A stretch of 64,000 nucleotides of DNA, taken from the NCBI GenBank assembly GCA_036245805.1, contig BTRK01000001.1, positions 1,426,001 through 1,490,000 on the forward strand, read 5' to 3'. Positions 33,001-43,300 of this stretch are shown piece after piece; the stretch's first letter is position 1, and every line of letters begins with the position of its first letter. Source of the DNA: Pristionchus mayeri (lineage: Eukaryota > Nematoda > Chromadorea > Rhabditida > Neodiplogasteridae). The notes beneath the pieces were generated by a model. The model was not told the origin of the DNA. It did not search any database and was given only the letters and a program-made list of their open reading frames with translations. The translations under genes and the position numbers were made by a program.

Positions 33001-35803
33001 GCAACGCCCACTTTTGCTCTGCGTCTCTACCCCCTCCACTATCCCTGCTACTCTTGGTGTAATCTCACCTTTCTGTGCACATCGCCGGCCTAAGCCGGCT
33101 TATAGCCTAAGCGGTAAGCAACGCTAGGGTCTCGCCGCTCTGAGAGGAGACCTTAACGTTGCTTACTGGGCGACACGCTTCGCGGGTCGCCAACATGATT
33201 AGGGACCGCGGAGGGGTGTTTAAAAATGCACTCTATATCAATTCCGACATTCTTATCTTATGAAATCGGGATTGCGGAATCGATTATGAACAAAAAGCTT
33301 AGAGCAATCAACTGAATAGAGCACTAAAACTGGGCACATTTTCACAATCGATTTTCGGGTCTTAAGAAACAACTATCCAATGATGTTAGATATCGGTTGG
33401 TCTTCCCTTAGGGGTCAGTATTCAGTTGCGACATCGAATTTACGCTTGACTTTCCCCTAGAAATGCGGTTCCCTTGTTATGAAAGCCGAGTCGATGAGCG
33501 ATGTTGCACAGTCCTTGTACAGGTAGGGAATGCGAGTTTGAAGAGACTAGATATCGCTATTACTAGAATACTTGACTAACGGACATGAAACCTTGAATAG
33601 CGATAGAGCAATGGCAACTCGTCATGGTGATGCAATAAGGATCGCGCATATCGACTGGGTCGCGGATCCACAGAATCTTGAATTCAGTCCGGGTAATTAT
33701 GGCGCACCCTGTAAAGAAGTGCCCAGTATTGTATGTTCCCTTTTTTTAAGGGATTTAGAGGAGAGATAGTACGGTGACCTAGTTTGTTGTTGTGTTAGGC
33801 ACCGCATTTTACACGGTCGTGTTGAACGTCGGCCGACTCCGCCCACACAATAGACGAAATTACTTACCGTAGTTTTCGTTGCGAGACCTATTTAAAATTA
33901 TTATGACCTGTGTGACGCTTAAATACGGTATTTTTCATCGTGTCACACGCATTATTTTTTTGTTGAGAGGCTTCACGCGTTCTTTGTCCTTCGTTCTTTG
34001 CTAGTTGCGCTTGCACAGTTGTGTTTATATTTACTAAACGTATTAAACATAAATAGAACCTATATTAGGCAATATTTATCTTTCATAATAATTGAACGTT
34101 TGAATTTCCGGCGACAGTGCATCCGGAATCCGGGTTTTATCAGTGCACACACTGACAAAAACCCGGCTTCCGGTCCGGCGCACTCGTAGTGGAGTGCGAC
34201 CCGGAAAAATTGCCCACACTGAAATGCCGTGGTTAGGGACGAGCAAATTTGGATGAAGATCAAAGGATTTCTTCCTTTATTCCAAATAAATAAAAGGAAA
34301 ATTGTCCCAACTGACAACGGAAAAAATAATAGAAACAGAAAAGAAGAAGGCAACAGTGATATTTCAAACTACCATAATGTGATGCACCGCATAGATCGAA
34401 AACTAGGTAGATATCAACATATAAAAACGTATTCGTCTTATATTTTTCTATTTATTGGGGTGTTCCAAAAGTTCGATGCATTTTTTTTCGTAGGAACATA
34501 AACTCCGCCGTATTGTTTCTGCATCCCAAATGCTAACATTATTTAATAGAATAACCATTGCACAATCACATGATCCATGGATTTTCAATCAGCTGCTCTC
34601 CCCTTTTTTAAAGAAACTTTTATGCAATGGTACTTTTGTTTCCCATAATCGGATTTTCGTTTTTAATTTTTTCCTGACCAGGAACGCAAATGATTGATGC
34701 CTCTAACTAACTAGTTTAAGAGACCGTCCACCAGAAAACGGGAAAGTTTGGTGAAAACATGGATTTCCTTCAAACTTTTTTCCTGGAGTAAGGGACCAAA
34801 GTTAGGAACGCAGGCACCAGTGCCTATGGCCTGGTACCGATTTTGGAAAAGATACCGTAACCCCTCGTTTTTGAGGTCAAAAATATTTTTTTCCGAAAAA
34901 TTTCGTTTTAATATTGATTTTGGTGTGTTTTCTCACGTAGAGAACGAATTTCCATGTTAGAATGGTCAAAACGGAGATAGAAAAATATTACAGCCAAAAA
35001 ATAGATTTTTGCGATCCAAAATCCCACATAAACGGTCATAACTTTCTTTTAAAAAATAAGACTTTGGGTGATTAGCATTTTTCGAAACATCATCATACAA
35101 CACGTCTACGAGAATTTTTACAGAATTTTCAAAATACCCATTTATGCTCAAATTTCGGACCGAACTTGCAACTGCGGCTAAATTTCGTGAAAATCTCTTG
35201 ATATTTTTGAACGTAGATGCTGTTTCCAGCCTCCAATCACCTTCAAATTTTGCGCAGGAGTCATTCCGGAGCATATGAACGTGTTCATACTCAAAAACTA
35301 GCAAAAGTTAAAAATTTTGAAAATTCGATTTTTCGACCATTTTGAGCGTAGATGCGGCGGTGGGGGCTTAGCATTATAGCTTGGGGGCCGTAAAGCCATG
35401 CTTTTACGGCCTGGCGACTTCACCCCTCCCCTCCTCCCCTGCACATTTCTGACCGGGGTTGCGCACATTTAAAAGCTTAACCTTTCATAGTATCACAATG
35501 AATCATTTTGTTATAGATGATTGAAACTATGGCTGGGGTTGAACCCCTGACTTCCAGCAAAATCACCAACCGCACTACGCATGAGCTATTCGATCTGATG
35601 GAATATGCCCTACAAGAATCGAACAATCGGAAAGAAATACTTGTCCTCCATTTCTCTTAACTTCAGGTCTCTTGTGGGTGCAGAACAGTGTGGTCTACTC
35701 CTTCGGCAAGCGACAGGGGTCATCACCCATCCGCAAAGCCGCCCCCGGCAGGAAAGGTGCAAAGAGTCAGGAATACGAAATGACTGGAATGGGAAACTCC
35801 TAG
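18077..35803 (+). CDS. Polytopic membrane protein (four to five TM segments), family not recognised
   Basis: Seven exons with consistent phases: 18077-18166, 23392-23503, 26364-26437, 27837-27962, 32440-32511, 32867-32945 and 35667-35803 (TAG). The 229-residue product starts MAPPSSRYASPHSP. Hydrophobic segments lie at about 15-35, 43-66, 76-92, 93-121 and 169-192. Between the last two is a polar loop with four or more Cys (CALVDQQCFDF and later FCEEKKELLC), likely lumenal or extracellular. The C-terminal tail is basic and Ser/Gly-rich, with FGKRQGSSPIRK and a terminal YEMTGMGNS. Splice sites are TTTCAG-like acceptors and GTATGT, GTGAGT, GTAATT, GTGTGT, GTGAGC and GTGAGA donors. Four-span proteins of the MARVEL/claudin type have a similar layout, but I cannot place it in a family. 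The introns total about 17 kb; one contains the small secreted gene at 29554. Confidence 0.8.
18431..20003. repeat. Long foldback element, 1.57 kb
   Basis: The left end ACACGGGTCTCCGGCAAAAG pairs with the right end CTTTTACCGGACACCCGTG; arms match around a centre near 19217. Arm blocks such as GATGAAACTTGGTTCATGG recur in solo form at 3290 and 27200. The frames at 18481-18885 (+) and 19546-19839 (-) are the same arm read twice. Confidence 0.85.
20240..20545. repeat. Inverted-repeat element related to 629-1020
   Basis: CCCTGGATCAACAGCCACAA pairs with TTTGCTGTTTATCCCGGGA. The right side carries TTGACTTTGCTTGCAAAGCC and CCACCTTCCCACGGA, almost identical to 968-1010. It lies in the first intron of the membrane protein gene. 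Confidence 0.65.
21065..21132 (-). ncRNA. tRNA-like box A fragment
   Basis: The minus strand reads GCTATAGCTCATTCGATAG then AGCG, very like the D-arm of an Ala/Val-type tRNA. No good box B or acceptor stem follows, so it is a pol III-derived remnant at most. Confidence 0.3.
21540..21843. mobile_element. Non-autonomous hAT-like MITE with internal TTATTGGAAT repeats
   Basis: The 304-bp element has exact terminal repeats TAGAGTTCTCTTATTGGAAT at the left and the inverse at the right, flanked by TTCAGCAC on both sides (21532-21539 and 21844-21851). The motif ATTCCAAT/ATTGGAAT recurs a dozen or so times in both orientations, as expected for transposase-binding subterminal repeats of hAT elements. 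Non-coding. Confidence 0.9.
21852..22721. other. Intronic stretch without a recognised gene
   Basis: Open frames at 21853-22080 and 22077-22346 lack protein-like composition and splice context. The segment GATTCTTAGGCAAACTGCC (about 22337) resembles foldback text at 48230 and 49195. GC-richer text at 22530-22720 contains short hairpins such as GGGCGAAGG/CCTTCGCCC. Confidence 0.45.
22723..23132. repeat. Inverted-repeat element, 410 bp
   Basis: GGTACGACATTTCCTTAACT followed by TCGCACATCTCGCTTGGC pairs with GCCAAGCGAGATGTGCGA and GGAAATTTCGTACC at the right. The inner parts also pair (GGGAGTTATTTCATTG with CAATGAAATAACTCCC). It lies about 260 bp upstream of exon 2 of the membrane gene. Confidence 0.7.
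23945..24029. repeat. Miniature foldback with poly-G core
   Basis: ATAGCTGTGCAGGAACCGCT pairs with AGCGGTCCCTTGCACAGCTAT around a run of about 20 G. The same ATAGCTGTGCA end is used by the larger element at 40170-41115, so this looks like an internally deleted relative. Confidence 0.6.
24270..24712. repeat. Foldback repeat with C/G homopolymer runs inside
   Basis: The block GACACGGCCCCGGAGCATCG and the following text to about 24337 pair with CGATGCTCCGGGGGCCGTGT near 24680-24703. The loop holds several runs of C or G of ten or more (24480-24490, 24541-24568). Confidence 0.6.
25349..25647. mobile_element. Non-autonomous hAT-like MITE, GC-richer
   Basis: The terminal repeats TAGGGATGACAAATCGG and CCGATTTGTCATCCCTA are exact inverses, and CTGGCCAC flanks both ends (25341-25348 and 25648-25655). 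The element is 299 bp and noticeably richer in GC than its surroundings, with repeated CCGGCTTGG-type motifs. The frames across it (25260-25604 on +, 25242-25508 on -) run through the ends and are not genes. Confidence 0.9.
26546..26945. repeat. Tc1-like terminal sequence and adjoining GC-rich relic
   Basis: CAGTATCACACAAAAGTGTTTGG at 26546, preceded by TA, has the form of a Tc1-type end, but no inverse partner was found. Next to it, 26795-26945 carries CCGCCGGCGACCCCC and GGTCGCCGCCAG either side of a C run and ends in GGACAGCTATGATAC. Both look like decayed elements. Confidence 0.4.
27130..27770. repeat. Solo arm of the 18431 foldback family
   Basis: TAACACGGGTCTTCCGTAAG and the following GACGAAATTTAATTTATGGA correspond to the left arm of the element at 18431. 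Later text corresponds to 3500-3700 in inverse. No partner arm is present. It lies just upstream of exon 4 of the membrane gene. Confidence 0.5.
28159..28463. repeat. Near-perfect foldback, 305 bp
   Basis: The arms, beginning CATATAAGGGGGTTGGTTAC and ending with the inverse, are almost identical over roughly 130 bp. They surround a core that itself contains GGTTACTTTCTG and its inverse. The low divergence suggests recent insertion or ongoing arm conversion. Non-coding. Confidence 0.85.
28600..29390. repeat. Diverged foldback related to the 41600 family
   Basis: The segment TAGGAATGTTCAACACG to TAATGTTTAGTTATCTT (29046-29110) pairs loosely with GAGATGACTAAAC and GAACACCCTATACAAAAACC (29260-29333). 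The left part shares text with 13560-13990. The GC-richer middle (29120-29250) has no recognised content. Confidence 0.45.
29511..29537. repeat. Solo foldback end upstream of the nested gene
   Basis: TATATCACGCCTCTCATGAG followed by AGAATT matches the ends of the elements at 2467 and 37896. It ends only 17 bp before the ATG at 29554, so it would fall in the 5' leader or promoter of the nested gene. Confidence 0.6.
29554..29832 (+). CDS. Small secreted Ser-rich protein, possibly GPI-anchored, nested in an intron
   Basis: A single open frame of 92 residues. It begins MRPRLASLALLLLALCSLYC, a textbook signal peptide with a basic n-region, Leu-rich core and likely cleavage after NINA (Ala 25). 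The mature part is short and rich in Ser, Gly, Thr, Lys and His (SSSSSGGGSSSHTST), suited to O-glycosylation, with no Cys after the signal. It ends with a small-residue patch (AADSS) and a hydrophobic tail (VLPPLATAAAILL), suggesting a GPI signal, although the tail is short. It lies on the same strand inside the 27963-32439 intron of the membrane gene, just after a relic transposon end. No splice sites are needed. The main alternative is a first exon spliced further downstream. I recognise no family. Confidence 0.6.
   Translation: MRPRLASLALLLLALCSLYCNINAADVNVKIDSTNSKSSSSSGGGSSSHTSTKTETHSSGPALAPAAKKGGPAADSSVLPPLATAAAILLRQ
30384..31282. mobile_element. Internally deleted mariner-like element, 899 bp
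   Basis: It starts TTAGGTTGTTGCGAAAGTCT and ends with the inverse ACTTTCGCAACAACCTAA, with TA on both sides (30382-30383 and 31283-31284). I found no transposase reading frame inside, so it is a non-autonomous or decayed copy. Confidence 0.8.
31590..32060. repeat. Interspersed repeat with a CTAAGCA-rich tail
   Basis: The block from GAAGCCTACCAAGCCCCGCC to CCTTAAGCAACCGAAATCCG (31919-32000) recurs almost identically at 36356-36440. Its tail has repeated CTAAGCA units. The upstream part contains GTTCGATTCTTAGGAGTACG, shared with the 48214 foldback. The 119-codon minus-strand frame at 31592-31951 has no recognisable domain and is attributed to the repeat. Confidence 0.5.
32946..34450. other. 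Intron 6 of the membrane gene, left part
   Basis: Mostly unrecognised. It includes a GC-richer stretch at 33080-33210 with short hairpins (GCCGGCCTAAGCCGGC) and an inverted pair at 34122-34172 (CCGGAATCCGGGTTTT with AAAACCCGGCTTCCGG). No exon candidate here keeps the phase of the flanking exons. Confidence 0.4.
34455..34716. mobile_element. Truncated relative of the 56303 mariner-like element
   Basis: It begins TTGGGGTGTTCCAAAAGTTC after TA, and its interior (TCAATCAGCTGCTCTCC, CTCTAACTAACTAGTTT) follows the order of 56303-56575. It is cut at about 34716, where an AAGAGACCGTCCACCAGA end of another family begins. Confidence 0.55.
34717..35345. repeat. Solo arm starting AAGAGACCGTCCACCAG
   Basis: The start matches the terminal motif of the elements at 58396-58614 and 60018-60357. 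The rest, ending in TTTTTCGACCATTTTGAGCG, resembles interior text of several foldbacks (for example 39170). No inverse arm was found, so this is a relic. Confidence 0.5.
35523..35596 (-). ncRNA. tRNA-like module
   Basis: On the minus strand ATAGCTCATGCGTAGTGCGG (box A-like) precedes GGGGTTCAACCCC (box B-like) at tRNA spacing. The acceptor stem does not close. It lies 70 bp upstream of the last exon of the membrane gene. Probably a SINE head or tRNA pseudogene. Confidence 0.45.
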
Positions 35804-35935
35804 CAATTCCGCAGATGCCCTCGAGAAACGCTAAAATTTAAGTCACACAATGAAATGATTCAACGATATTTGATGTTCAAAGTGAATTACTTATCGCTAA
35901 TTTAGTGTTATTGTGTAATCCATCTTTGGTGTTTG

Positions 35936-36329
35936 ATGGCGTGGAAAATTTCAAAGGAGAACTCGACGGAGAAAAAAGTTCTCCTTGCTGCCATTTCTGT
36001 TCTAGATGAGCTAGCGACTTGAAATTTGGACACAGGGGTGGTTTTTTATTCAGGAACATGTGTACGTCGTTAGGAGCCACAATATTGAGTTTGAGCCGAG
36101 TTATTCAAAGTTCTCCCGAGATCTCCTGCGATATCGAAGGAGAACTCGGGAGAACTTTGAATAACTCGGCTCAAACTCAATATTGTGGCTCCTAACGACG
36201 TACACATGTTCCTGAATAAAAAACCACCCCTGTATCCAAATTTCAAGTCGCTAGCTCATCTAGAACAGAAATGGCATAAAGGAGAACTTTTTTCTCCGTC
36301 GAGTTCTCCTTTGAATTTTTCCACGCCAT
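35936..36329. repeat. Near-perfect foldback, 394 bp
   Basis: ATGGCGTGGAAAATTTCAAA at the left pairs with the inverse ending CCACGCCAT; the centre is at about 36132. The arms differ at only a few positions. It lies just downstream of the membrane gene's stop codon. Confidence 0.85.
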
Positions 36330-36465
36330 TAGATTAAGTCACCGGAACTTTCGTAGAAGCCTACCAAGCCCCGCCTCCTTAACCCCACACCATGGGGGCG
36401 TGGTAGAGGACCTAGCCTTAAGCAACCGAAATCCGAGCCTAAGTAATCTAAGCAATACTCTAACA

Positions 36466-36765
36466 AGGAATGGCCGCGAGGGTAGGTTGGAGTTTTAGAA
36501 CGAAACCTAGCGGGATCGAAAGAGGATCAAATTCTAAGAACGTTTTTCATATCTGCTGAGGACTCATGAGGATGTCTGCGCTCATAGTGGGGAGAGGTGT
36601 AAAACCGTAAATTTCTCAGGCTATGTTCCGAACTTCCACTACCACCCAACCATCCACATAGGCCTTCAGCAGATATGGAAAACGTAGAAGTCCTTAGAAT
36701 TTGATCCTCTTTCGATCCGGCCAGGTCTCGTTCTAAAACTCCAACCTACCCTCGCGGCCATTCCT
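36466..36765. mobile_element. Inverted-repeat element inserted in another repeat
   Basis: The ends AGGAATGGCCGCGAGGGTAG and CTACCCTCGCGGCCATTCCT are exact inverses, with pairing continuing for over 80 bp. It interrupts the CTAAGCA-rich repeat also seen at 31919-32050 (left piece 36356-36465, continuing at 36766 with TGGTAAGCAAC), which shows a nested insertion. Confidence 0.8.
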
Positions 36766-36939
36766 GGTAAGCAACTTTATTCTAAGCGTTTCAAAAACAG
36801 GTTCAAAGCAACTATATAATGAAAAGCGGAGAGAGGGGGCCGGGGCTTGGTACGCTTTTAGGAATGTGCCAGCTTAGTTTATAATTTTTGGTTGCTCTCA
36901 AATCATTGTGTATTTTTTTAAAATTTTTCGGATGCTCTT

Positions 36940-37091
36940 TTTAAAGTTACCCAACGCCCTTGAAATTATTTGAATTTCCGCGCGTGCACGATCAAGTCCG
37001 CTCACTTGTTTTTGAATACTCTCTCACTCTTTGCCTTGATCAGGCACGCGCGGAAATTCAAATAATTTCAGGGATGTTGTGTAACTTTAAA
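36940..37091. mobile_element. MITE with TTTAAAGTTACCCAACGCCC ends
   Basis: The left end TTTAAAGTTACCCAACGCCC runs on into CTTGAAATTATTTGAATTTC and CGCGCG. The right side is the inverse and ends GTAACTTTAAA. A longer family member with the same ends is at 47822-48192. It lies about 230 bp upstream of the Nudix gene start, in its probable promoter region. Confidence 0.75.
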
Positions 37092-37290
37092 CGATGTTCA
37101 GTGGTCCTACTCTCATTGGAGATAAAAATTTAAACAATCACGAGTGTACGTGCCAATTGGTTCAACTTTTGTTGAAAGGAGGTTAACTTGCCTTTCGTTT
37201 ACCGTTTCATTCTCACCCACTCTCTCGTCGAGCAACGGTTGGTTCGTTTCTACGTACGATTTGCTTTTTTATATGGCTCCGTCTATTTAA

Positions 37291-37300
37291 AGTTTTTCAG
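37291..37300 (+). promoter_or_regulatory. Probable spliced-leader acceptor of the Nudix gene
   Basis: AGTTTTTCAG is a strong nematode 3' splice site ending 25 bp before the ATG at 37326, with no visible upstream coding exon. This is the arrangement expected for spliced-leader addition. An ordinary intron in the 5' leader is the alternative. Confidence 0.45.
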
Positions 37301-37325
37301 CGCATCGTTTATTTGTGGCATTTAC

Positions 37326-40300
37326 ATGAACGAGGCAGCTTCGCCAGTACGTGAAGCGGCTAGTAAGGAGATGTGAGCATATCATGCATATCGTAGTCTC
37401 ATTGAATAAAAACATAGGTTGGCTGGCACATAATTCGGCCTCTACTTCTAAATGCATGTTTTTGATAGTCCTTAGGGTCCCACACAAGATAGTGTCGAGC
37501 TTTGTTTCATATAGTTTTATTTATGTTTTCACTGTCAACGATCTGAGACGACGTCAAAAAATTTCGTTGTCGAAGTCGGCCGATTTTGGAGTCGTCCGAT
37601 AACTCCTTTCGAAGTGATTTTTCGGTCTCACTTGTGTAGCAAGATAACTTGTGTTGTGATTCCAAGCGCATCATTCACCTTTCGTTATGTCTCCCTCTCA
37701 ATTAGATGCGTGTATTGATTACGAATTGCAACATGGGGAGTCGAACCCTCGACCGCTGCTTCCACATCCTAACCTCTTACGCAATCCGTATGCAGTGAAT
37801 TCCCGAGAACCAAGCGCATTTTCATAGCTGTTTACTTTTAAAACATCTTTTACAAATGGGAAAAATCTGAAAAAAAAATCATGTCGTTGTAGAATATCAC
37901 GCCTCTCACGAGAGAATCGGGACAATTCGGCCATTTCGTGGTACATTCCTAAAATTCGGATTTGGGGATTTAGCCGATCTAGAGGTAATCCACGCTCCTG
38001 AATCCGATTCTGGGCCTTGCGGATTTTTTTCTTGATCAGCGGCTGCAGCAACTTGCAGCGAACATTCCAGACCCTCACTTTGGAGTCTGAAAATGGGTTC
38101 AAAATACTTCATTGGAGCTGAAATCTGGCCTGCAGGCATCAATTATGACCTTCTATGAATCGCCTGATCGATTTTTCGGTAGATCACAAATTGGCCTCTG
38201 AACAGTTTTCGCTCAAAAACTTTTTCAGTTCGGAGTTGAAACAAACCAAACTTTTGCATCCTTTAGATAACTAGTTGTCTCAGATTAAAGAAAGTGTTGT
38301 TAACTAACAGTATCAAGTATTAACTAACAGTATTAACTAACAGTACTAACAGTATGTAAGTATCAAGTGCTACAGTAGAGGCTATTTCGATTTCAAACAT
38401 TTTCTCGTTTAAAGAATACTCCTTTCTCTGGTGAATTTAGTATTCTAATTGTTAATTTGAGTAAACTCAGTTTCAAAAACGGTTAAACTCTTAGTTCCAA
38501 GATCTAAGTTTTACGACATTAACTCAGTTTAACACAGTTCTTCTGAGAGATCGCAGGTGGCGTTTGACAAAATGTTCAAAATGCTTCGATCTCTACCATA
38601 TTATCAGGGTTGATGTACCTGAAGATAATAAACTTTCAGTTTAAGTTTCAGAGCCGTAAAATCAAAATTTCCTAAAAGCCGGCTCTGGAATTTTCAAAAA
38701 TTCAAAATTCTGTATAATCGTTCAATGTTGAGCTACAGAAGTTAGACAGTGTAAAATTACCGGCTCAACGAGCTGAACATCTTTCATGCTGATAACTTTG
38801 AGAAAGGATAAAAACGAATTAGTGAAAAAAATTAATATTCATTTTTTCGAGTTGAATTTTCGATGAAATTTCAATGTCGTGAAAAAAAAAGTGCCAACCA
38901 ATCACGAGATTGTTATAGATTCGAAATCTACGCCTTTTTCTACCCCGGATAAAATTTTCTACTGCCCAATCGTGAATGGTATTCGTTCTCATTTTTCGCC
39001 TTGAGTATGCAAAAACTCAACTTTTCTCGTTATTTCCAAATTTTCGTTTGACTGTAACAACTACTTAGAGCCTCCAATCGCGTTCAAATTTGGCCGAGGA
39101 GTCGTACTGGAGCATATAAAGGTGTTCAATATCAAAATATACCAAAATTCAAAATTTTTAAAATTTCGATTTTTCGACCATTTTGAACGAAAAAAACGAA
39201 ATTTTAATAATTTTGCATTTTGGCATATTTTTGATATTGAACACCTTTATATGCTCCAGTACGTCTTCTCGGCCAAATTTGAACGCGATTGGAGGCTCTA
39301 AGTAGTTGTTACAGTCAAACGAAAATTTGGAAATAACGAGAAAAGTTGAGATTTTGCATATTCAAGGCGAAAAATGAGAACAAATACCATTCACGATTGG
39401 GCAGTAAAAAAGCTTATCCGGGGTAGAACAAGGCGTCGATTTGGGATCTATTATAATCTCGTGGTTGGTTGGAACTTTTTTTTCACGACATTGAAATTTC
39501 ATCGAAAATTCAACTCGAAAAAATGAATATTCATTTTTTTCACTAATACGTTTTTATCCTTTCTCAAAGTTATCAACATGAAAGATGATGTTCAGCTCGT
39601 CGAGCTGGTAATTTTACACTGTCTAACTTCACTGTAGCTCAACGTTGAACGGTTATACAGAATTTTGAACTTTTGAAAATTCCAGAGCCGGCTTTTAGGC
39701 AATTTTGATTTTACGGCTCTGAATCTTAAACAGAAAGTTTATTATCTTCAGGTACATCAACCCTGATAATATGGTTGAGATCGAAGCATTTTGAACATTT
39801 TGTTAAACAGGGGTGTGAGATTCATGCAATCTCTCAGAAGACACGTGTTAACTCAATTCCAAGATCTCTAAGTTTCAACTGAAGGTCTAAGTTTGACGAC
39901 TGAGTTAACGCCGTTTTACTCAGTTCCAAGATCTCTAAGTTTCAACTGTTTCGATTCCAAACTTTTCTCGTTTGCATAGTTTTCAGAGCCGTAGATTACC
40001 AAAAGACCTGTCAAAAGCTCACAATCGACTTTTCCAATTGTACCAAGGTTGTACTGATTCTCATGTGAGAGGCGTGATCTCAGAATATCTCAGGGAACGA
40101 CAAATTATTTATGCATGGTCCATTTTCGAAGAGAACATTCCTTGTTAACATTTCAAAGCTTCTCATTATTCGAATATCGTCATAGCTGTGCAAGGAGCGT
40201 GTCGGGGGGGGTGCCCGCCGGCGGTAGGCACCCCCCCCCTTTTTCCGGCAACGTATAGGGGGTCATGGTGAAAATCGATAAAAGGTCATTGGTAGATCAA

Positions 40301-43300
40301 GACTAAGTACCATAACCAATCAATAGTACATTATCGACTGATACCGTATATGGCTACCGTAACCCTCAATTATCGCGAACTAACTTTTTTTCCAAAAAGT
40401 CAAATTACCATAACCAATCGATAGTACAGTACCCCCTGATACCGTATATGGCTACCGTAACCCCGAATATCGCGAACTGACTTTATTTTAAAAAAGTCCT
40501 GAAACCCTTTTTCAATCGATTCTACAGTACCCAAGTAACTACCGTAACCCAGTTCCTTGGGTCAGATCCAGTTCCTTGGGTCAAACATTTTTCTAAAAAT
40601 CTTAAGTGTATGGTAGCATGACTCCACAGTTATTAGAAATACGATAGGATACTTTGAAATATTTTTAGGATCAATTTTGGATTTTTAGAAAAATGTTTGA
40701 CCCAAGGAACTGGATCTGACCCAAGGAACTGGGTTACGGTAGTTACTTGGGTACTGCAGAATCGATTGGGCACGGTTTCAGGACTTTTTAAAAATAAAGT
40801 CAGTTCGCGATATTCGGGGTTACGGTAGCCATATACGGTATCTTGGGGTACTGTACTATCGATTGGTTATGGTAATTTGACTTTTTGGGAAAAAGTTAGT
40901 TCGCGATAATTGAGGGTTACGGTAGCCATATACGGTATCAGTCGATAATGTACTATCGATTGGTTATGGTACTTAGTCTTGATCTACCAATGACCTTTTA
41001 TCGATTTTCACCCCCTATACGTTGCCGGAAAAAGGGGGCGGGGGTGCCTACCGCCGGCGGGCACCCCCCCCCCCCCCCCCCCCCCCGACCGTGTCGTGCA
41101 CAGCTATGAATATCGTATTTCTGTTTGAGAACAGCTGATAAATTTCGCACTTTCAAAATTTTTATTTTTTTTTTAAATAACCATTCGCACAATACCATTA
41201 TGTGGTAATTTCGTTTTCGAAATTTTTACGAGCCTGCTCTCTCGCTACTATGACTGAGAAAAGAAATTTGCATAGCTTAATTTTTGAAGTTTTGTTACTA
41301 TACTAGATGTTTGAGTTAAGCTTGCCGTATAATTGTATAATTAAATCTTTTTACAGATGTCCGTATACGCTCTGGGGTGAAACGGTTGTTTTCGAAGGCC
41401 GCTGGTTGCGCACCAAGCAGGTCAACTTCCGAACACAAGATGGCAAGGAGGGTGTAAGAATCTTAAAGATCTTATTTAATCACTTCATTAGTGATGTTCC
41501 ATGCATTCCCATCTATCTGTTCATAAAGGTTTCTGAAAATTTGTTCAAAATGCTTCAATCGAGCAAAAATTTAACCTGCTGGCATCAATTGTGACTATAC
41601 AGTATCGCCGGAAAGTATTTGCCCACTTTGAATTTCTGCCATAGTTTTTCAATCAAGCGAGATATCGAACTGAAATTTTAACTGAAGATTGCAAATGTAA
41701 TGGGGAATTAGGTGATGTTATTGCAAACTTATGGAAATTGATCACGCTTGCGTAGTGATGACGCAATCGAAGTGCACTTTTTCGAAAAATTGTATTTCAT
41801 TGGAGATTTTTTCCACGCCTGGCTAGCTTTAGGAGCGTTGAGACCCATCCATGTACTACCCAGAGACCGAATTTCAACTTGCTGCGACATCGCACATTGC
41901 TGCTGCAGCCGCTGCAAATTTGAGGCCGAAATGTCATAACTCAGCTCAAAGTGAAGCTAGAGACTCGTTCAAAACAACAAAATGATCCTTAAAATGTCCC
42001 CAAATGATCCTGAAAGTTTGGTATCGATTGGTCATCATTTACCCTCAGGGCACGAAAAAGTCACTTTTTCGGATGACCCATCTTTGGACGCTTGCCATTT
42101 CCACAGTGATCTATCAAAAAATATGGCTCCTGGACAGGAACGTGCAAAAACCATCAAAGAATCAATTCCCAAGTTTTGGTAGAGCTGGCTTCAATTTCCG
42201 GACCGTAGCGAACGATCTACGGACGCTCGCACCTCTCGAAACGCACGCTCTCTCTTCACGCCGCTCTCTCACTGCTCTCTCGCTCTGTAGAGAAAGCGAG
42301 CGCGCTGGAGAGGTGCGCGCGTCCGTAGATCGTTCTCTACGGTCCAGAAATTGAAGCCAGCTCTACCAAAACTTGGGAATTGATTCTTTGATGGTTCTTG
42401 CACCTTCCTGCCCAGGAGCCATATTTTTTGATAGATCACTGTGGAAATGGCAAGCGTCCAAAGATGGGTCATCCGAAAAAGTGACTTTTTCGTGCCCTGA
42501 GGGTAAATGATGACCAATCGATACCAAACTTTCAGGATCATTTGGGGACATTTTAAGGATCATTTTGTTGTTTTGAACGAGTCTCTAGCTTCACTATAAG
42601 CTGAGTTATGACATTTCGGCCTCAAATTTGCAGCAGCTGCAGCAGCAACGTGCGATGCCGCAGCAACTTGAAATTTGGTTTCTGGGTAGTACATGGATGG
42701 GTCTCAACGCTCCTAAAGCTAGCCAGGCGTGGAAAAAATCCCCAATGAGATACAATTTTCGAAAAAGTGCACTTCAGTTGCGTCATCACTACGCAAGCGT
42801 GATCAATTTCCATAAGTTTGCAATAACATCACCTTATTCCCCATTAAATTTGCTATCTTCAGTTAAAATTTCAGTTCGATATCTCGCTTGATTGAAAAAC
42901 TATGGCAGAAATTCAAAGTGGGCGAATACTTTCCGGCGATACTGTAGTTTCCTTGAGCAATTTGTGTGTAGGTTAAACCATTATCGCTGAAAAGTTTTCG
43001 TTGAATATCCTTTTCAGTTCGCTTCCCCAACAAACCAAACTTTTGAATAATTTATTGTATTAAATTCTGCATCTACCATATTTTCCTGAATTTTTACACT
43101 TTAGTACCGTGAGAACAGAAAGCGTAGTACGTGGTGTGGTAGCGAGATTTAGTACAGTTGATTCTAAATATTCGCAGAACGGCACTTCTTAATAATTGGC
43201 CCACCCCCCCCCCCCCCATCTCATTCCCACTTTGGTGATAGATGCACCTAAGGTCAAGAAACTTCCATTTCAGTTTGTGGAGCCGGAAATTGAAAAGTAC

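Noticed and set aside
37719..38102. 127-codon minus-strand frame
   Set aside because: Runs from a tRNA-like module across the end of the 37896 element; composite of repeats.
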